Source of the DNA: CAYXTW01 sp964452645
GTDB lineage: Bacteria; Zixibacteria; MSB-5A5; GN15; PGXB01
Length of the DNA: 64,000 nt
Reading direction: 5' to 3'
Assembly: GCA_964452645.1 (NCBI GenBank)
Contig: CAYVMO010000015.1
Coordinates: forward strand, 1-64,000
Part shown: positions 9,514-19,595 of the stretch, in pieces
Position numbering within the stretch: the stretch's first letter is position 1
Layout: each line of letters opens with the position of its first letter
Program-made: the position numbers and the translations under genes
The notes under the pieces: generated by a model
What the model saw: the letters and a program-made list of their open reading frames with translations, nothing else
Told to the model about the DNA's origin: nothing
Database searches by the model: none

Positions 9514-11445
9514 TCAGGGACACACCGGATCGGGGCCTTCAAGATACAGGTAACTTATCAGACCGGTTATATCAAAGATATTTGTGCTGCCGTCATTATT
9601 TATATCGCCCGATTCCGGCGGTATCGGCGGCGGTCCATCGCGATAAAGATAATCTATCAACCCCGTAACATCGAAAATATTCACGGTGCCGTCGACGTTG
9701 ATGTCGCCGCAGATGAACGATTCACTGAAAAGCTGGCGCACTTCGGAATACTCGGATGAATCGCCGGTCGAAATCTTGAAGGCCTTCATCCGCCAGTAAT
9801 GAGTGCCATAAGCAAGCGTCCCCAAATCGATTTCAAGTCCCGTCGTATCAACGACCTGAGAAATTTCGATCTCGGTGAAATCGGAATCGCGGGCAACCTC
9901 GATACGATAGGAATCATCATCCATTTTCCATCCGGTGGCCCAGTCGAAAAAGGTACTTCTGGCAAGCGTGTCACCATCAGCCGGTTCGAAAAGACGCGGC
10001 GCAAGGAGCGGCAGCGGCCAGTTAGCGCCGAAAGCATCCTGGTTCATGTTGCGTGTGTCGGTCCAGATGGCATTGATATGATCATGATAGGCGGTAACAC
10101 CGATATATTCGGCGATCCGGCCGGCCCGGACCTGAGGATTTCTGGTCCCGGCTGTAAATGTCGGGGTCGAACCTTTGGGATTATCTGATTCCGCCATCCC
10201 CAGATAGCCGGGGAATATCGAAGTATCCGAAATACGATGATTGGTCGTAAAAGTCTCGCCGCCGTCGAACGAATAAGCGCAGAAGGCATCAAACGAGTAA
10301 TGGAAGAGCGGATCGGTACGCTGGTCATAAAAGATAATAATCAGGATGCCTTCCTCATTACAGAACAGCCAGGGATGGAACTGATCAAATATGGCGCCCG
10401 GCCCGGTGTAATCGTCATTGACATAGATCGGATCGGTCCAAGTTTGACCCTTATCGCTGGATTTAATAAATTCGATATTGTAATCATAATAATCTGTATT
10501 GGTTATGTCCACGTTGGCGTATGATATGTAGATATTACCGTCGAATGGTCCACCGGTTATATCGGCCGCACACATCGGGGAGTTGTAAACATCAATCTGC
10601 CCGTCAACATACCCATAATTTCCATACGTGATTTTTACCAGCTCCGGGTCGGTAAAAGTCTGCCCGCCGTCCTCGGAAACGACCTTCTGAATCGAATAAT
10701 AGCCATTACAAAGTGAATCGATATAAGTTCTGTTCCAAAAGACATAGACGGTTCCGTCACTGCCTACTAGCGGAAAGGCAAACTGACCACCATCGATATC
10801 GTAGCCGCAGGCAGAATCGTGGTACGGCGGGGCCGCGGCGAAGGGCGTCTCGAATCCTGAATCGAAATCGGTGGAACGGGCAAACATAATAATATTGGGG
10901 TTATCATCATTGGGGAAGCGGGCCCAGGTCACATACATATTGCCGTCGTACGGTCCGCCGGTGCGGTCAATGGTCGTAAATTGTTTATCCTCGAAATACA
11001 GCTGCGAAGGATCTTCGATATTGGTAATTGCACCCCAGCTGACGCCCTTGTCGGTCGATCTCAAAAACGTAATACCCGAACGGTTACCGGCCAGGACCTG
11101 ATAATCGAGCATACTCAGGTAGAAGTTTCCCAAGCGATCGACATCCATCGTGGGATCCGACTGCTGATCGTAATAATAAACCTTCACGAGCGAATCAACC
11201 CAGGTATTGCCGGCATCGGTCGAACGACCGACCCCCAATTGCCGGTAGCCGAGGCGAAAATCGCGCCAATCAGCAATAACAATATTGCTGTCGATCGGGC
11301 AGACCCAGATCATCTCTTCATTTTGAAGCTGTGACGATGGGCTTGAAATCTGATAGTTGGGCGGAGTCGGAAAATCCGCCAAGGCTACGCCGGTTAACAG
11401 CATAATCCCCAGCAGATACAACAACACATTAGCTTTTTTCACCAT
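9514..11445 (-). CDS. Secreted Asp-box (BNR/sialidase-like) propeller protein with Fn3 and dockerin
   Basis: 643 residues from the ATG at 11445; an immediately following GTG (11442) is better spaced from the strong AGGAGG site and could be the real start. A signal peptide (about 1-23) is followed by a six-bladed-type propeller (about 50-460) with five Asp-box motifs of the form S-x-D-x-G-x-[TS]-[WF]. Asp boxes occur in sialidases but also in many non-enzymatic propellers. I do not see the sialidase arginine triad or an R-I-P motif, so the function is open. An Fn3-like domain (about 485-570) and a C-terminal dockerin (578-643) follow. The gene has its own promoter and is separated from rmuC by about 210 nt. 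Confidence 0.85.
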   Translation of the reverse strand: MVKKANVLLYLLGIMLLTGVALADFPTPPNYQISSPSSQLQNEEMIWVCPIDSNIVIADWRDFRLGYRQLGVGRSTDAGNTWVDSLVKVYYYDQQSDPTMDVDRLGNFYLSMLDYQVLAGNRSGITFLRSTDKGVSWGAITNIEDPSQLYFEDKQFTTIDRTGGPYDGNMYVTWARFPNDDNPNIIMFARSTDFDSGFETPFAAAPPYHDSACGYDIDGGQFAFPLVGSDGTVYVFWNRTYIDSLCNGYYSIQKVVSEDGGQTFTDPELVKITYGNYGYVDGQIDVYNSPMCAADITGGPFDGNIYISYANVDITNTDYYDYNIEFIKSSDKGQTWTDPIYVNDDYTGPGAIFDQFHPWLFCNEEGILIIIFYDQRTDPLFHYSFDAFCAYSFDGGETFTTNHRISDTSIFPGYLGMAESDNPKGSTPTFTAGTRNPQVRAGRIAEYIGVTAYHDHINAIWTDTRNMNQDAFGANWPLPLLAPRLFEPADGDTLARSTFFDWATGWKMDDDSYRIEVARDSDFTEIEISQVVDTTGLEIDLGTLAYGTHYWRMKAFKISTGDSSEYSEVRQLFSESFICGDINVDGTVNIFDVTGLIDYLYRDGPPPIPPESGDINNDGSTNIFDITGLISYLYLEGPDPVCP

Positions 11446-11563
11446 GTCCTCCTTAAAAGTTTCAGTTTCGCGGCGGTAAGTTGCAGTAGTTTCTCTAAGC
11501 ATCAAGTCTTTAAGGACTTACTCTAAATACGAGAGAAGTATTCTGCGTGTTTCAATCATTAAT

Positions 11564-11591
11564 AAGATATAAGAAAATCGACTTTCGTCAA
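11564..11591 (-). promoter_or_regulatory. Sigma70-like promoter of the Asp-box propeller gene
   Basis: On the minus strand TTGACG (11586-11591) is followed after 16 nt by TATCTT (11564-11569), about 120 nt upstream of the start codon. Confidence 0.5.
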
Positions 11592-11656
11592 GCTATTTTA
11601 GGCCATTAGCTTGTCCGGCCGACAGCAAGATTTCGATCAAAATCATTGAACTTCGG

Positions 11657-12871
11657 CTAAAAGTCGTCTTCTTTATCAACATCCGTTTCGTCAATTGCGG
11701 GCAACAGATCTTCATCGGATTCCGGAATTACCGCTATGCCGCGTTGGATGCGCAATGATTCGATTTTACGTAACGGTTTTTCCAATTGCCGTTTGCGCGT
11801 TGTCGTCAGCGATTCGTACTCTTTCTGGGCATCGTCTATCCGTTTGCCCATAAGTTCCATTTTGGTGATAAATTCGCCCCACTGCTTCTTAAAACTGCCC
11901 ATCAATGACAGGATTTCATGGGAAGTCCTCTCCAGAGTAAAATTGTCAATTGACTGTCGTATTATGGCCAGAATGGCAAACAGAGTGATCGGTGAACATG
12001 AAACGACTTTTTCTTTCAGGGCATTATCAAATATAGAGTCATCCTGTTCCTGAATGAATGCAAAAATCTGCTCATTGGGAATAAACATCAAAACGCAATC
12101 AACCGTATTTTGCTGAGGATTTATATAATCGCGTGTGGTGACCTGTTTGATTTTGGCCTTTATATCATTCAGAAAACTTTTCCGGAATTTTTCTTTTTCC
12201 AAATCGGAATCGGCTTCTACATATCTTTTATAGTTATCAAACGGGAATTTAACGTCCATATTCAATTTCAGGTCTTTAGGCAACAGGAATGTATAATCCG
12301 GCTTGGAGCCAAAATCCTCAATCGCACGCTGTTTTAAATAATTCACATTCTCCTTGAATCCGGCCAGTCGCAGGACATCTTCGGCCATTCTTTCTCCCCA
12401 TTGTCCGCGCGCCTGCGAACTGGATAATATTTCGCGAAGTGAGTCGGTTGTATCTCTCAAGGCCGTAGTCTGTTCACCAGCCGACTTGAGCTGGCTCTCG
12501 AGTTTTATATTAGTCCCGGAGACCTTTTCCAGCTCTCCCGTAATACGCTTCAGTTCCTGGTCGATGAGACTTTTTTTCTCCCCAAGTTCCCTGACATTTA
12601 TTTCCCTTTCCGCTTCAAACTTCTCTTTCGCAAGTTTCAGGAATTCGTCGGTCGATTTTGAAAGAGCATCACGAGAAAGATCGCTGAAACCGGCCTTTAT
12701 ATTCGCAACGACAGTCTCAATATTAGCCTGACGCAGGGCTTCGCTTTCGCGGTACACTTCCTCGGCCAATTCCCTGCCGGTTTTAGACAGGAATTTTCTA
12801 AAGACTAAAGAAATCAGAAAGCCGAGTATCAGTCCGGTCAAAAAGACGATGATTATTATGAGCCAATCCAT
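11657..12871 (-). CDS. rmuC: RmuC family DNA recombination protein
   Basis: 404 residues. An N-terminal membrane anchor (about 3-25) is followed by a long coiled coil (about 30-150) and the RmuC nuclease-like domain (about 150-350). Typical family blocks are present: G-Q-W-G-E-R near 157, K-P-D-Y-T-F near 191, and M-D-V-K-F-P near 206. RmuC proteins are linked to limiting inversions at short inverted repeats and have a PD-(D/E)XK-like core; the biochemical role is still poorly defined. The acidic C-terminal tail is variable in the family. It is a cytosol-facing housekeeping protein placed between secreted-protein genes and has its own promoter upstream. The abundance of hairpin repeats elsewhere in the window makes its presence notable, but no functional link is shown. 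Confidence 0.95.
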   Translation of the reverse strand: MDWLIIIIVFLTGLILGFLISLVFRKFLSKTGRELAEEVYRESEALRQANIETVVANIKAGFSDLSRDALSKSTDEFLKLAKEKFEAEREINVRELGEKKSLIDQELKRITGELEKVSGTNIKLESQLKSAGEQTTALRDTTDSLREILSSSQARGQWGERMAEDVLRLAGFKENVNYLKQRAIEDFGSKPDYTFLLPKDLKLNMDVKFPFDNYKRYVEADSDLEKEKFRKSFLNDIKAKIKQVTTRDYINPQQNTVDCVLMFIPNEQIFAFIQEQDDSIFDNALKEKVVSCSPITLFAILAIIRQSIDNFTLERTSHEILSLMGSFKKQWGEFITKMELMGKRIDDAQKEYESLTTTRKRQLEKPLRKIESLRIQRGIAVIPESDEDLLPAIDETDVDKEDDF

Positions 12872-12900
12872 AGAATTCTCTCAAAATTAAAAACCGATTT

Positions 12901-12930
12901 CATAAAACAGCCCATATTGGCGATTGTCAA
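12901..12930 (-). promoter_or_regulatory. Sigma70-like promoter of rmuC
   Basis: On the minus strand TTGACA (12925-12930) is followed after 18 nt by TTTATG (12901-12906), about 30 nt upstream of the rmuC start. Confidence 0.5.
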
Positions 12931-12941
12931 GGACAAATGGT

Positions 12942-15041
12942 TTATTCTATGCCCAACTGCCAGAAGAGGAAGCTCTGTTCGTCGGTAATATCTTCAATCC
13001 TCTTGCTCATCGGCGTGCCGCCCGAATGCCCGGCCTTGGTATCATAGCGCAAAATTATCGGACGGTCGGAGGCGGTCGCCGCCTGCATGAGGGCGGTCAT
13101 TTTACGGGCATGCAAGGGAGCAACGCGCGTATCGGCATCACCGGTGATAAACATCACGGCCGGATATTTAACGCCTTTTTTGACATGCTGATAAGGCGAA
13201 TAGGCATAAATATAGTCGAACTGATCGGGGTTGTCGGCCGATCCGTACTCGGTGACCCAGTACGGCCCCATCAAAAACTTATGATAGCGCAGCATATCAA
13301 GCAACGGGTAAGTACATATCACCGCCTGAAATAATTCCGGATGCTGAGTCATAGCGGCGCCGACCAATAGACCCCCGTTACTGCCGCCCTCGATGGCAAG
13401 CTTTGACGGATTGGTATATTTATTTTCAATCAGCCAATCGGCGGCGGCATAAAAATCATCGAAAGTATTTTGTTTCCTCTCAAAAGTACCGGCACGATGC
13501 CATTCCTCGCCGAATTCGCCGCCGCCGCGGAGGGCCGGGACCGCATAAACACCGCCGTTTTCGACCAGATTAACCGCCTGGGAACTATAATATGGCGTCA
13601 TACTGGCGCGGAAACCGCCGTACGAGGTCAGCAAAGTCGGATTGTTCCCATCCAGTTTGATATCTTTATTATATACCAGAAACATCGGGACTCTGGTTCC
13701 GTCCTTGGAGTTATACCAGACCTGCTCGACTTCGAAATTATCGGATTCAATCGGCACTTCTGTCTGCGACCAGATTTCTCGTTCTCCGGTCGAGACATGA
13801 TATAGATAATTGGTCGTCGGGACGTAATACGAATAGTACGTAAAGAAGGCAATATCACTGTCCCAGCGACCGCCGACACCACTCACCGTACCTATGGCCG
13901 GAAAAGATATCTCACCGACATTGTTGCCGTCCGAATCATATATTTTAACATGAGATATAACGTCTTCCAGAAAATTGACAAACAGCTCCCCGCCGGCGGT
14001 CGAAAAGCCGCGAATGACGGCCTGACTTTCCGGAATCAGGTCGTACCAATTTTCAGGTGACGGATTATTTAAATCACCGGTCATGATTTTCCAGTTCGGC
14101 GCATCCCAGTTGGTATTGATAAACATCTTATCGTCGATAACATCGATTTCGAACATAGCCTCGATATCTTCGACCAACGTTTGAATCGGTTCGTCGGTTT
14201 GCAGATTTTTATAATATATTTGAGTTTTTTCTCCGGAAGAACCTTGGTAAACATAGATAAATAGATACTTGCCGTCCTCGGTAATATTGGACTCGATTAT
14301 CATTTCGGGGCCATATCCCTGACCGAAAATCATATCATCAGTCTTTATATCGGTGCCCATTTCATGGTAATATATCCGACTGCCGTCCTCGTCGCGAAGT
14401 GAATAATAATATCCGCTCAGATCGGACGTCAGCGATAAAGAGAAATAATCGCCGCGCGGTAATGAATCGGGATACTCCAATCCGGTATCGACATTCATTA
14501 ATTTCACTTTAACTTCATCCTCTCCCCCATCACGAACATAATAAGCCAGGAGAGTGCCATCGTCGGAGATATCGTACATCCCGACGCTTTTGGTCTTGTC
14601 TTCGCTTAAGTCATTAGGATCGACCAGGACTTCGTCCTCTCCCTTAAGCCCATCACGCATATAAATTATGTACTGCTCCTGCTCCCCGGTTTTCTTATAA
14701 AGGAAAAAGCGATTACCGCGCTGCGACGGTCTTGAGACATAATCGGTTTTTATCAATTCGCTGAACCTCTGCTTAAGTCGTTCGCGCTGGGGAAGTGAGC
14801 CGAGAATCGAATCGGTATATCGATTCTGGGCGTCGATCCATTCCCGGGTGGCCGGACTATTCTGATCCTCAAGCCAGCGATACGGATCTTCAATGATATG
14901 GCCATGCAAAGTGTCGGCAACAATTGCGACCTTGCTTTCCGGCGGAACGAATTTGTCGGATGCGCCGCCTAATGCCATACCGATTAGAAATATAAACAAA
15001 ATCGATACAGCAGTTTTCTTATTTGCCTGATACTTATTCAT
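12942..15041 (-). CDS. Secreted prolyl oligopeptidase (S9A family)
   Basis: 699 residues from the ATG at 15041; a GTG four codons earlier is also in frame but lacks a spaced ribosome site. The N-terminus is hydrophobic (about 10-28) and probably an export signal. The family's seven-bladed propeller (about 75-420) gates the alpha/beta hydrolase domain, which carries the nucleophile in G-G-S-N-G-G near 540, the acid in G-D-A-D-T-R-V near 625 and the histidine in A-G-H-S-G-G near 667. These enzymes cleave after proline in short peptides. Unlike the neighbouring proteases it has no dockerin, so if it joins the same degradation process it does so as a free or periplasmic peptidase. The terminator of the upstream C25 gene lies between the two, so it is transcribed separately. 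Confidence 0.95.
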   Translation of the reverse strand: MNKYQANKKTAVSILFIFLIGMALGGASDKFVPPESKVAIVADTLHGHIIEDPYRWLEDQNSPATREWIDAQNRYTDSILGSLPQRERLKQRFSELIKTDYVSRPSQRGNRFFLYKKTGEQEQYIIYMRDGLKGEDEVLVDPNDLSEDKTKSVGMYDISDDGTLLAYYVRDGGEDEVKVKLMNVDTGLEYPDSLPRGDYFSLSLTSDLSGYYYSLRDEDGSRIYYHEMGTDIKTDDMIFGQGYGPEMIIESNITEDGKYLFIYVYQGSSGEKTQIYYKNLQTDEPIQTLVEDIEAMFEIDVIDDKMFINTNWDAPNWKIMTGDLNNPSPENWYDLIPESQAVIRGFSTAGGELFVNFLEDVISHVKIYDSDGNNVGEISFPAIGTVSGVGGRWDSDIAFFTYYSYYVPTTNYLYHVSTGEREIWSQTEVPIESDNFEVEQVWYNSKDGTRVPMFLVYNKDIKLDGNNPTLLTSYGGFRASMTPYYSSQAVNLVENGGVYAVPALRGGGEFGEEWHRAGTFERKQNTFDDFYAAADWLIENKYTNPSKLAIEGGSNGGLLVGAAMTQHPELFQAVICTYPLLDMLRYHKFLMGPYWVTEYGSADNPDQFDYIYAYSPYQHVKKGVKYPAVMFITGDADTRVAPLHARKMTALMQAATASDRPIILRYDTKAGHSGGTPMSKRIEDITDEQSFLFWQLGIE

Positions 15042-15146
15042 TATCTCAAGCACCTCAGGTTTGTGATAGTTAATATTTATGGTAATGTAAACTATTTTAG
15101 CCGAATAATCAAATCCGGAATGGATAACTTATTTGGATTTTCTGCA

Positions 15147-15178
15147 TAAAAAAGGGGACAGGAAAAATCCTGTCCCCA
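15147..15178 (-). terminator. Rho-independent terminator of the C25 protease gene
   Basis: A nine-base-pair stem GGGGACAGG/CCTGTCCCC (15154-15162 with 15169-15177) is followed on the minus strand by six T. It lies about 20 nt beyond the stop at 15197. Confidence 0.92.
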
Positions 15179-15196
15179 TATAATAAATGAATGAAA

Positions 15197-18100
15197 TTAC
15201 GGACAATTCGGCGCCGGGCCACCCAGATAGAGGAATGTAATCATATAAGTGGCGTCAAAGATATCGATTGTACCATCTGAATTGACATCGGCGGCATCCG
15301 GATTAGGCGGCGGCGGGCCATCCACATATAGATATAAGATTACGTACGTGATATCAAAGATATTAAGATCACCATCATCATTGATATCACCGCAAATCCA
15401 TGTTACTTCGGTGGTGAAGCTCCAGGCCGCGCTCCAATCGCCCCATCCCATGGAATTATGGGCGCGGACGCGCCAATAATAGGTGGCTCCTTCATCGAGA
15501 TTATCCACATCGCAATGCGTTCCGGCCATGCTTGTATCCATGAGTTTGGCACCGCTGAATGTGGCGGAACTGTCAAGCTGCATCTGGTACATATCGGCGC
15601 CACTGACATTATCCCAATCGAGCGTGATCGGTTGGGGAAGATCGGTGGCCCCATCTTCCGGGCTAACCATAGCCGGCGCCGGCGGCGGCGCCGTTTGATT
15701 CAGAACGGTCATGGTTACCGGAATATCAAGTTCCGGAGTATCCGGGTCATTTGAATTAAACGTTATCTGACCGTAATAATCGCCTTCCGGCAATTCGGCG
15801 GCATCGAAATTAACATTGACGACGTCTTCACCAAACGGTACAATCGAGCCGGAACCGGGTTCAACTGAAAGCCAACTGGCGGCATTGAAGAGAATCGCCA
15901 TATCGTTATGGATATATGGGGCGTTGTAAACGACCTCGAGACCGTCGTCCCCGCCGATATTTTCGATACCGATTGTCGAGCCGGTCAAACCATCGCCATC
16001 AGCGCCCGGATCCATTGAGCCGAACTGCAGAATAATTTTGCCATTGGGAAGAAGAATTGCCTGAAAATGCAGGGAACCGGTGCCGGTCGTTGAATAATAA
16101 TTGGGAATACCGTCAAAACTGACGATAAATCGTTCATTGGCGGCATCGTAATAATAATAAATCATGCCTCCCTTGCGCGGATCGAGGTCATCCCACCACA
16201 TGGCAATCATATTGTTGGGAAGAGCAGCATCGGGAATCGGATCATTGGTTCGTATTTTGGAACCGCCGCCGAACGTCAGGATACCATTGGAGCCAATCTG
16301 GAGAGTATTGTAGGTATTCTCGTAGAACGGGAAATCAAAACCGATAGAAATCGGGCCGGTGCTGTCATCATCGCCGATACCTTCAACCGCTGTTCCGACT
16401 GACGAGATATCCACCCAGCCATAAGTTGGACCGGCGGGGTCATCGGAATCGACCCATGAGTAACCCCATAAATCGGGACCGCCATTGTCCCTGGTTACCG
16501 GGCCGTAAACCGGTTCCGATTCATTGGTGATTGATTTGTCCGGATCGGCGGTACGGTAGCCGATCGGCTGAGGATTATCGCTCTCTTTCGCCGGATTGGT
16601 TCCGCGTTTGCCGTTAAACATCAGTCGAACAACGTTAAACTCCAGCGGTCCGGGACCGACATTCTGAACTGTCAGCGGCACCGTGGATTGCCCTTCCGGT
16701 TCGACGCTTTCTTCAATCGAACTTTGGGCAACATAAATATCCGGCGAATAAATATGCAAATAAACCGGTACTGCTCCGCCTGGATCCAGCGGATCATTGG
16801 TTACATAGTTTACATATCCGGTGAAATCACCATAATCCAAACTTGAGGAATTAATAGTCACCGGGATCGAAACACTGTCATAGGCCGGGATCATCTGCTG
16901 GCCGGTCGGGACCGATAACCAGCCATCGGAGACGCTGAAGCTCGCTTGCAGTGTTGCCTTGCCGTTATTGTAAACCATCATTGTATCAACCGATGATTCA
17001 CCCAAAAACATGCTATCAATAATTTCGGTCGGTAAAGTTATTTCCGGATAGCAATGACCGGTAATACTGAAGCTGCTCGACCAGGAAGTATCCAGATCCG
17101 AAATGTCGAGATTAAAAACTATGTTGCGGTCGTTCGGCAGATCGTCGGCGACGTCGAATGTGAAAGCATCGGCCAGATTAAGAACTCCGAAATCACCCGG
17201 GATTGTTCCAAAATTTTCCGTATCATCGGTGATGTCCACCAACGGGTCTCCCGTGCTCAGAACTGCGGTAACATTATAGGCGGTATCGGGACCGACATTC
17301 ATAAGCTGCACTCCGAGTGAAATCGTCTCACCGCAGTTGACGATGCCGTCATTGTTGCCGGCAGCATCATTAATACTGTTGTCATCATAAACGACAAATG
17401 GGCCTTCAGGTGCAATCGCCTGAATGGTCGCAATGTAAGGTGTTTTGTGATAGGCGGTTACCGTCAATGTTACCGCCTCTCCGACCGGCAGTTGCTGATC
17501 GAAAGTTATTGTTGCCGAACCGGCTGCATCAGTATATGCCGAGCCGTAAAGCGTGCCGTCGAAATATATGGCGCACAAAGCGCCTTCAACACCAACCACC
17601 TGAACGTCCATTTCCGGCATCGTAAAGATAATGGCATTGTCGTGGTTGACCGTCATACTCTGCGGATTCTTGACCCGCACCTGGATCGAGGGATCGCCAA
17701 AAACCGTCCAGGTGTCAAAATCGTCAATACCGTCGACGCCGTACGTCTCCAGCATCTGGCATCCGCCATTGACGAGCAGACCGCCGACCGTAGTCTTGGC
17801 TTCGGTGACGAGCAAATCATTGATCGCGTCCTGACCCTCCATCGGTTCATTCCAGTCCTGGTTTATAGTCGACATATAGGTCGCAATCGCCCCGGTCGGA
17901 TTACCGCTATGAGTAGCCCTTAACCAGGCCTCGGCAAAACAGGTCTGCCCAACAAAATCACCGTTAACGCAGGCGACACTTATTACCACCGGCAACATCC
18001 AGTCATTCACAAGGGCATTTACGTTGGAACTGGAAAAACCTGTTGTCGACCAGGCGTTCGTACTACCATGTCCCGTATAGTTTACCCAGCTGCGACCATC

Positions 18101-19369
18101 ATTAATGGCTGTCGTTACCATAGAAGCGGTTGCCCCGGGATCATAAATCTGGTCGACGTACGTAAAACCGTAAGCTAAAAGCAATAAACGAATATTATCC
18201 TCATGCTCCCAATCGTATTCACCGTCATCACCCGGCCCACCGGAAGAACCGATGCCGGTCGCTTTTTGATACCAATCAGTACCGTATGGAGTCTTTTCGT
18301 AATTTATCGACCTGAGTACCTGCGTTTCGGCTTGAGCCGCAGTTTCCGCCGAGAAGCGGCCGACAAGAATCTCGGGATAATTATCGCCGCCGACTAATTT
18401 ACCGTATGACGGGTCGGAATCTCCATTGGAATAAAGAGTCGGAATCTGACCTCCATCGCCGACCAGCAGGACAAAAGCCAGATTGGTCGTGTCATAAAAA
18501 TCGCTGATGTAATTCTTAATCAAAGTCGCACTGCTCCCTATCGAGGAAACATCGACAATGGTGGTTTTAATGCCCTTCTGGAGTTTCCACTCCACCAGCG
18601 GCATGACCGTCTCATGGAAACTGTCATAAGTAATAATCAACATGTCTCCGATTTCAGGAACCGACGGATATTTACTTCGCGCCTGATTATAATTTATAAA
18701 GTGGCGACTATAAATCTGTTCAAATTCTGGCACGAGATGGATTTCAGATTTATGGCGCTGTAAAACATTGATCTTACCCGGCCCGGTATTTACGACTTCA
18801 ACCGTGACCGAAGTATATACGCGCAATGTTTTACTGACCGGATTATACTGAAAGGCGTTCATCTCGATTACCGTGCCGCGAAAGTCACGGAAAATAAACG
18901 GCTCTCTGATATCGGCGATAACGCCGGGATAGAAAGCATCCTCACTGTAGACCGGACCGAATTTATACGGAACGTCCGCAGGAAGAATCGTTCGCGGAAG
19001 ACTTCCTTTCGACGGCGCCACCGGCATCTGCGGAAAATCGATATATTCCGATGAGACAATCCTGACCTCCATGTGAGCATCATCGGGAATAATTATACTT
19101 CGGCAAATCCGCGGAACAGCCGGCTCCTCGGCGTTCAGCAATCGATTTTCTTCGCCGCAGCTCAACAAATAATAGGTTTCATTGTTGATGTCGATCGCTT
19201 CCTTGCTGAAAGCACTGACGTCAAAGCGGACGACCGTTTTCATGTCATTTGATTCCAAAACAGCGACGTCGACGTCGTTTTCACCGGTTCCGAACTCGAT
19301 CCGTTCGGCCAGGACGGCGGATGTCGACAAAAGGAGCATAAGAGCGGTAAGCAATAGCCTTTTACCCAT
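15197..19369 (-). CDS. Gingipain-family cysteine protease (peptidase C25) with Ig-like, Fn3 and dockerin modules
   Basis: 1390 residues. A signal peptide (1-21) and a C25-type propeptide (about 22-230) precede the catalytic domain (about 235-570). The expected dyad is visible: His434 in N-Y-T-G-H-G-S and Cys467 in S-V-A-C-V-N-G-D. An Ig-like subdomain follows, as in gingipains (about 570-660), then CARDB-like and ASPM/choice-of-anchor-like regions (670-950), a nidogen-like beta domain (about 985-1180), an Fn3 domain (about 1235-1320) and a dockerin (about 1325-1390, ending N-C-P). Gingipains cleave after Arg or Lys; specificity here cannot be read from sequence. It is the largest dockerin protein in the island, flanked by its own promoter and terminator. 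It shows no type IX secretion C-terminal domain. Confidence 0.93.
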   Translation of the reverse strand: MGKRLLLTALMLLLSTSAVLAERIEFGTGENDVDVAVLESNDMKTVVRFDVSAFSKEAIDINNETYYLLSCGEENRLLNAEEPAVPRICRSIIIPDDAHMEVRIVSSEYIDFPQMPVAPSKGSLPRTILPADVPYKFGPVYSEDAFYPGVIADIREPFIFRDFRGTVIEMNAFQYNPVSKTLRVYTSVTVEVVNTGPGKINVLQRHKSEIHLVPEFEQIYSRHFINYNQARSKYPSVPEIGDMLIITYDSFHETVMPLVEWKLQKGIKTTIVDVSSIGSSATLIKNYISDFYDTTNLAFVLLVGDGGQIPTLYSNGDSDPSYGKLVGGDNYPEILVGRFSAETAAQAETQVLRSINYEKTPYGTDWYQKATGIGSSGGPGDDGEYDWEHEDNIRLLLLAYGFTYVDQIYDPGATASMVTTAINDGRSWVNYTGHGSTNAWSTTGFSSSNVNALVNDWMLPVVISVACVNGDFVGQTCFAEAWLRATHSGNPTGAIATYMSTINQDWNEPMEGQDAINDLLVTEAKTTVGGLLVNGGCQMLETYGVDGIDDFDTWTVFGDPSIQVRVKNPQSMTVNHDNAIIFTMPEMDVQVVGVEGALCAIYFDGTLYGSAYTDAAGSATITFDQQLPVGEAVTLTVTAYHKTPYIATIQAIAPEGPFVVYDDNSINDAAGNNDGIVNCGETISLGVQLMNVGPDTAYNVTAVLSTGDPLVDITDDTENFGTIPGDFGVLNLADAFTFDVADDLPNDRNIVFNLDISDLDTSWSSSFSITGHCYPEITLPTEIIDSMFLGESSVDTMMVYNNGKATLQASFSVSDGWLSVPTGQQMIPAYDSVSIPVTINSSSLDYGDFTGYVNYVTNDPLDPGGAVPVYLHIYSPDIYVAQSSIEESVEPEGQSTVPLTVQNVGPGPLEFNVVRLMFNGKRGTNPAKESDNPQPIGYRTADPDKSITNESEPVYGPVTRDNGGPDLWGYSWVDSDDPAGPTYGWVDISSVGTAVEGIGDDDSTGPISIGFDFPFYENTYNTLQIGSNGILTFGGGSKIRTNDPIPDAALPNNMIAMWWDDLDPRKGGMIYYYYDAANERFIVSFDGIPNYYSTTGTGSLHFQAILLPNGKIILQFGSMDPGADGDGLTGSTIGIENIGGDDGLEVVYNAPYIHNDMAILFNAASWLSVEPGSGSIVPFGEDVVNVNFDAAELPEGDYYGQITFNSNDPDTPELDIPVTMTVLNQTAPPPAPAMVSPEDGATDLPQPITLDWDNVSGADMYQMQLDSSATFSGAKLMDTSMAGTHCDVDNLDEGATYYWRVRAHNSMGWGDWSAAWSFTTEVTWICGDINDDGDLNIFDITYVILYLYVDGPPPPNPDAADVNSDGTIDIFDATYMITFLYLGGPAPNCP

Positions 19370-19473
19370 TTGTATCCTCTCTCTCTATAAAATAAAATTG
19401 TTTATTTTTCTTTCTTGATAAGTTCATAAAATAACCCGGGGGCGGTAACCTGTTAGTATTTCCTATAATATAT

Positions 19474-19501
19474 AATATAATGTATATCAATATTTTGACA
19501 A
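19474..19501 (-). promoter_or_regulatory. Sigma70-like promoter of the C25 protease gene
   Basis: On the minus strand TTGTCA (19496-19501) is followed after 16 nt by TATATT (19474-19479), within a very AT-rich stretch about 105 nt upstream of the start codon. Confidence 0.5.
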
Positions 19502-19535
19502 GACAAAAATCTATAAAATTTATCGTATTTTGGGC

Positions 19536-19572
19536 AAAAAAAACCGGAAGAAATCATCGACTCCTTCCGGTT
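19536..19572 (-). terminator. Rho-independent terminator of the N-terminal-dockerin gene
   Basis: The nine-base-pair stem AACCGGAAG/CTTCCGGTT (19542-19550 with 19564-19572) is followed on the minus strand by a run of eight T. It lies 24 nt beyond the stop at 19596. Confidence 0.9.
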
Positions 19573-19595
19573 ATATTAAATCAAGGCAGGATATT

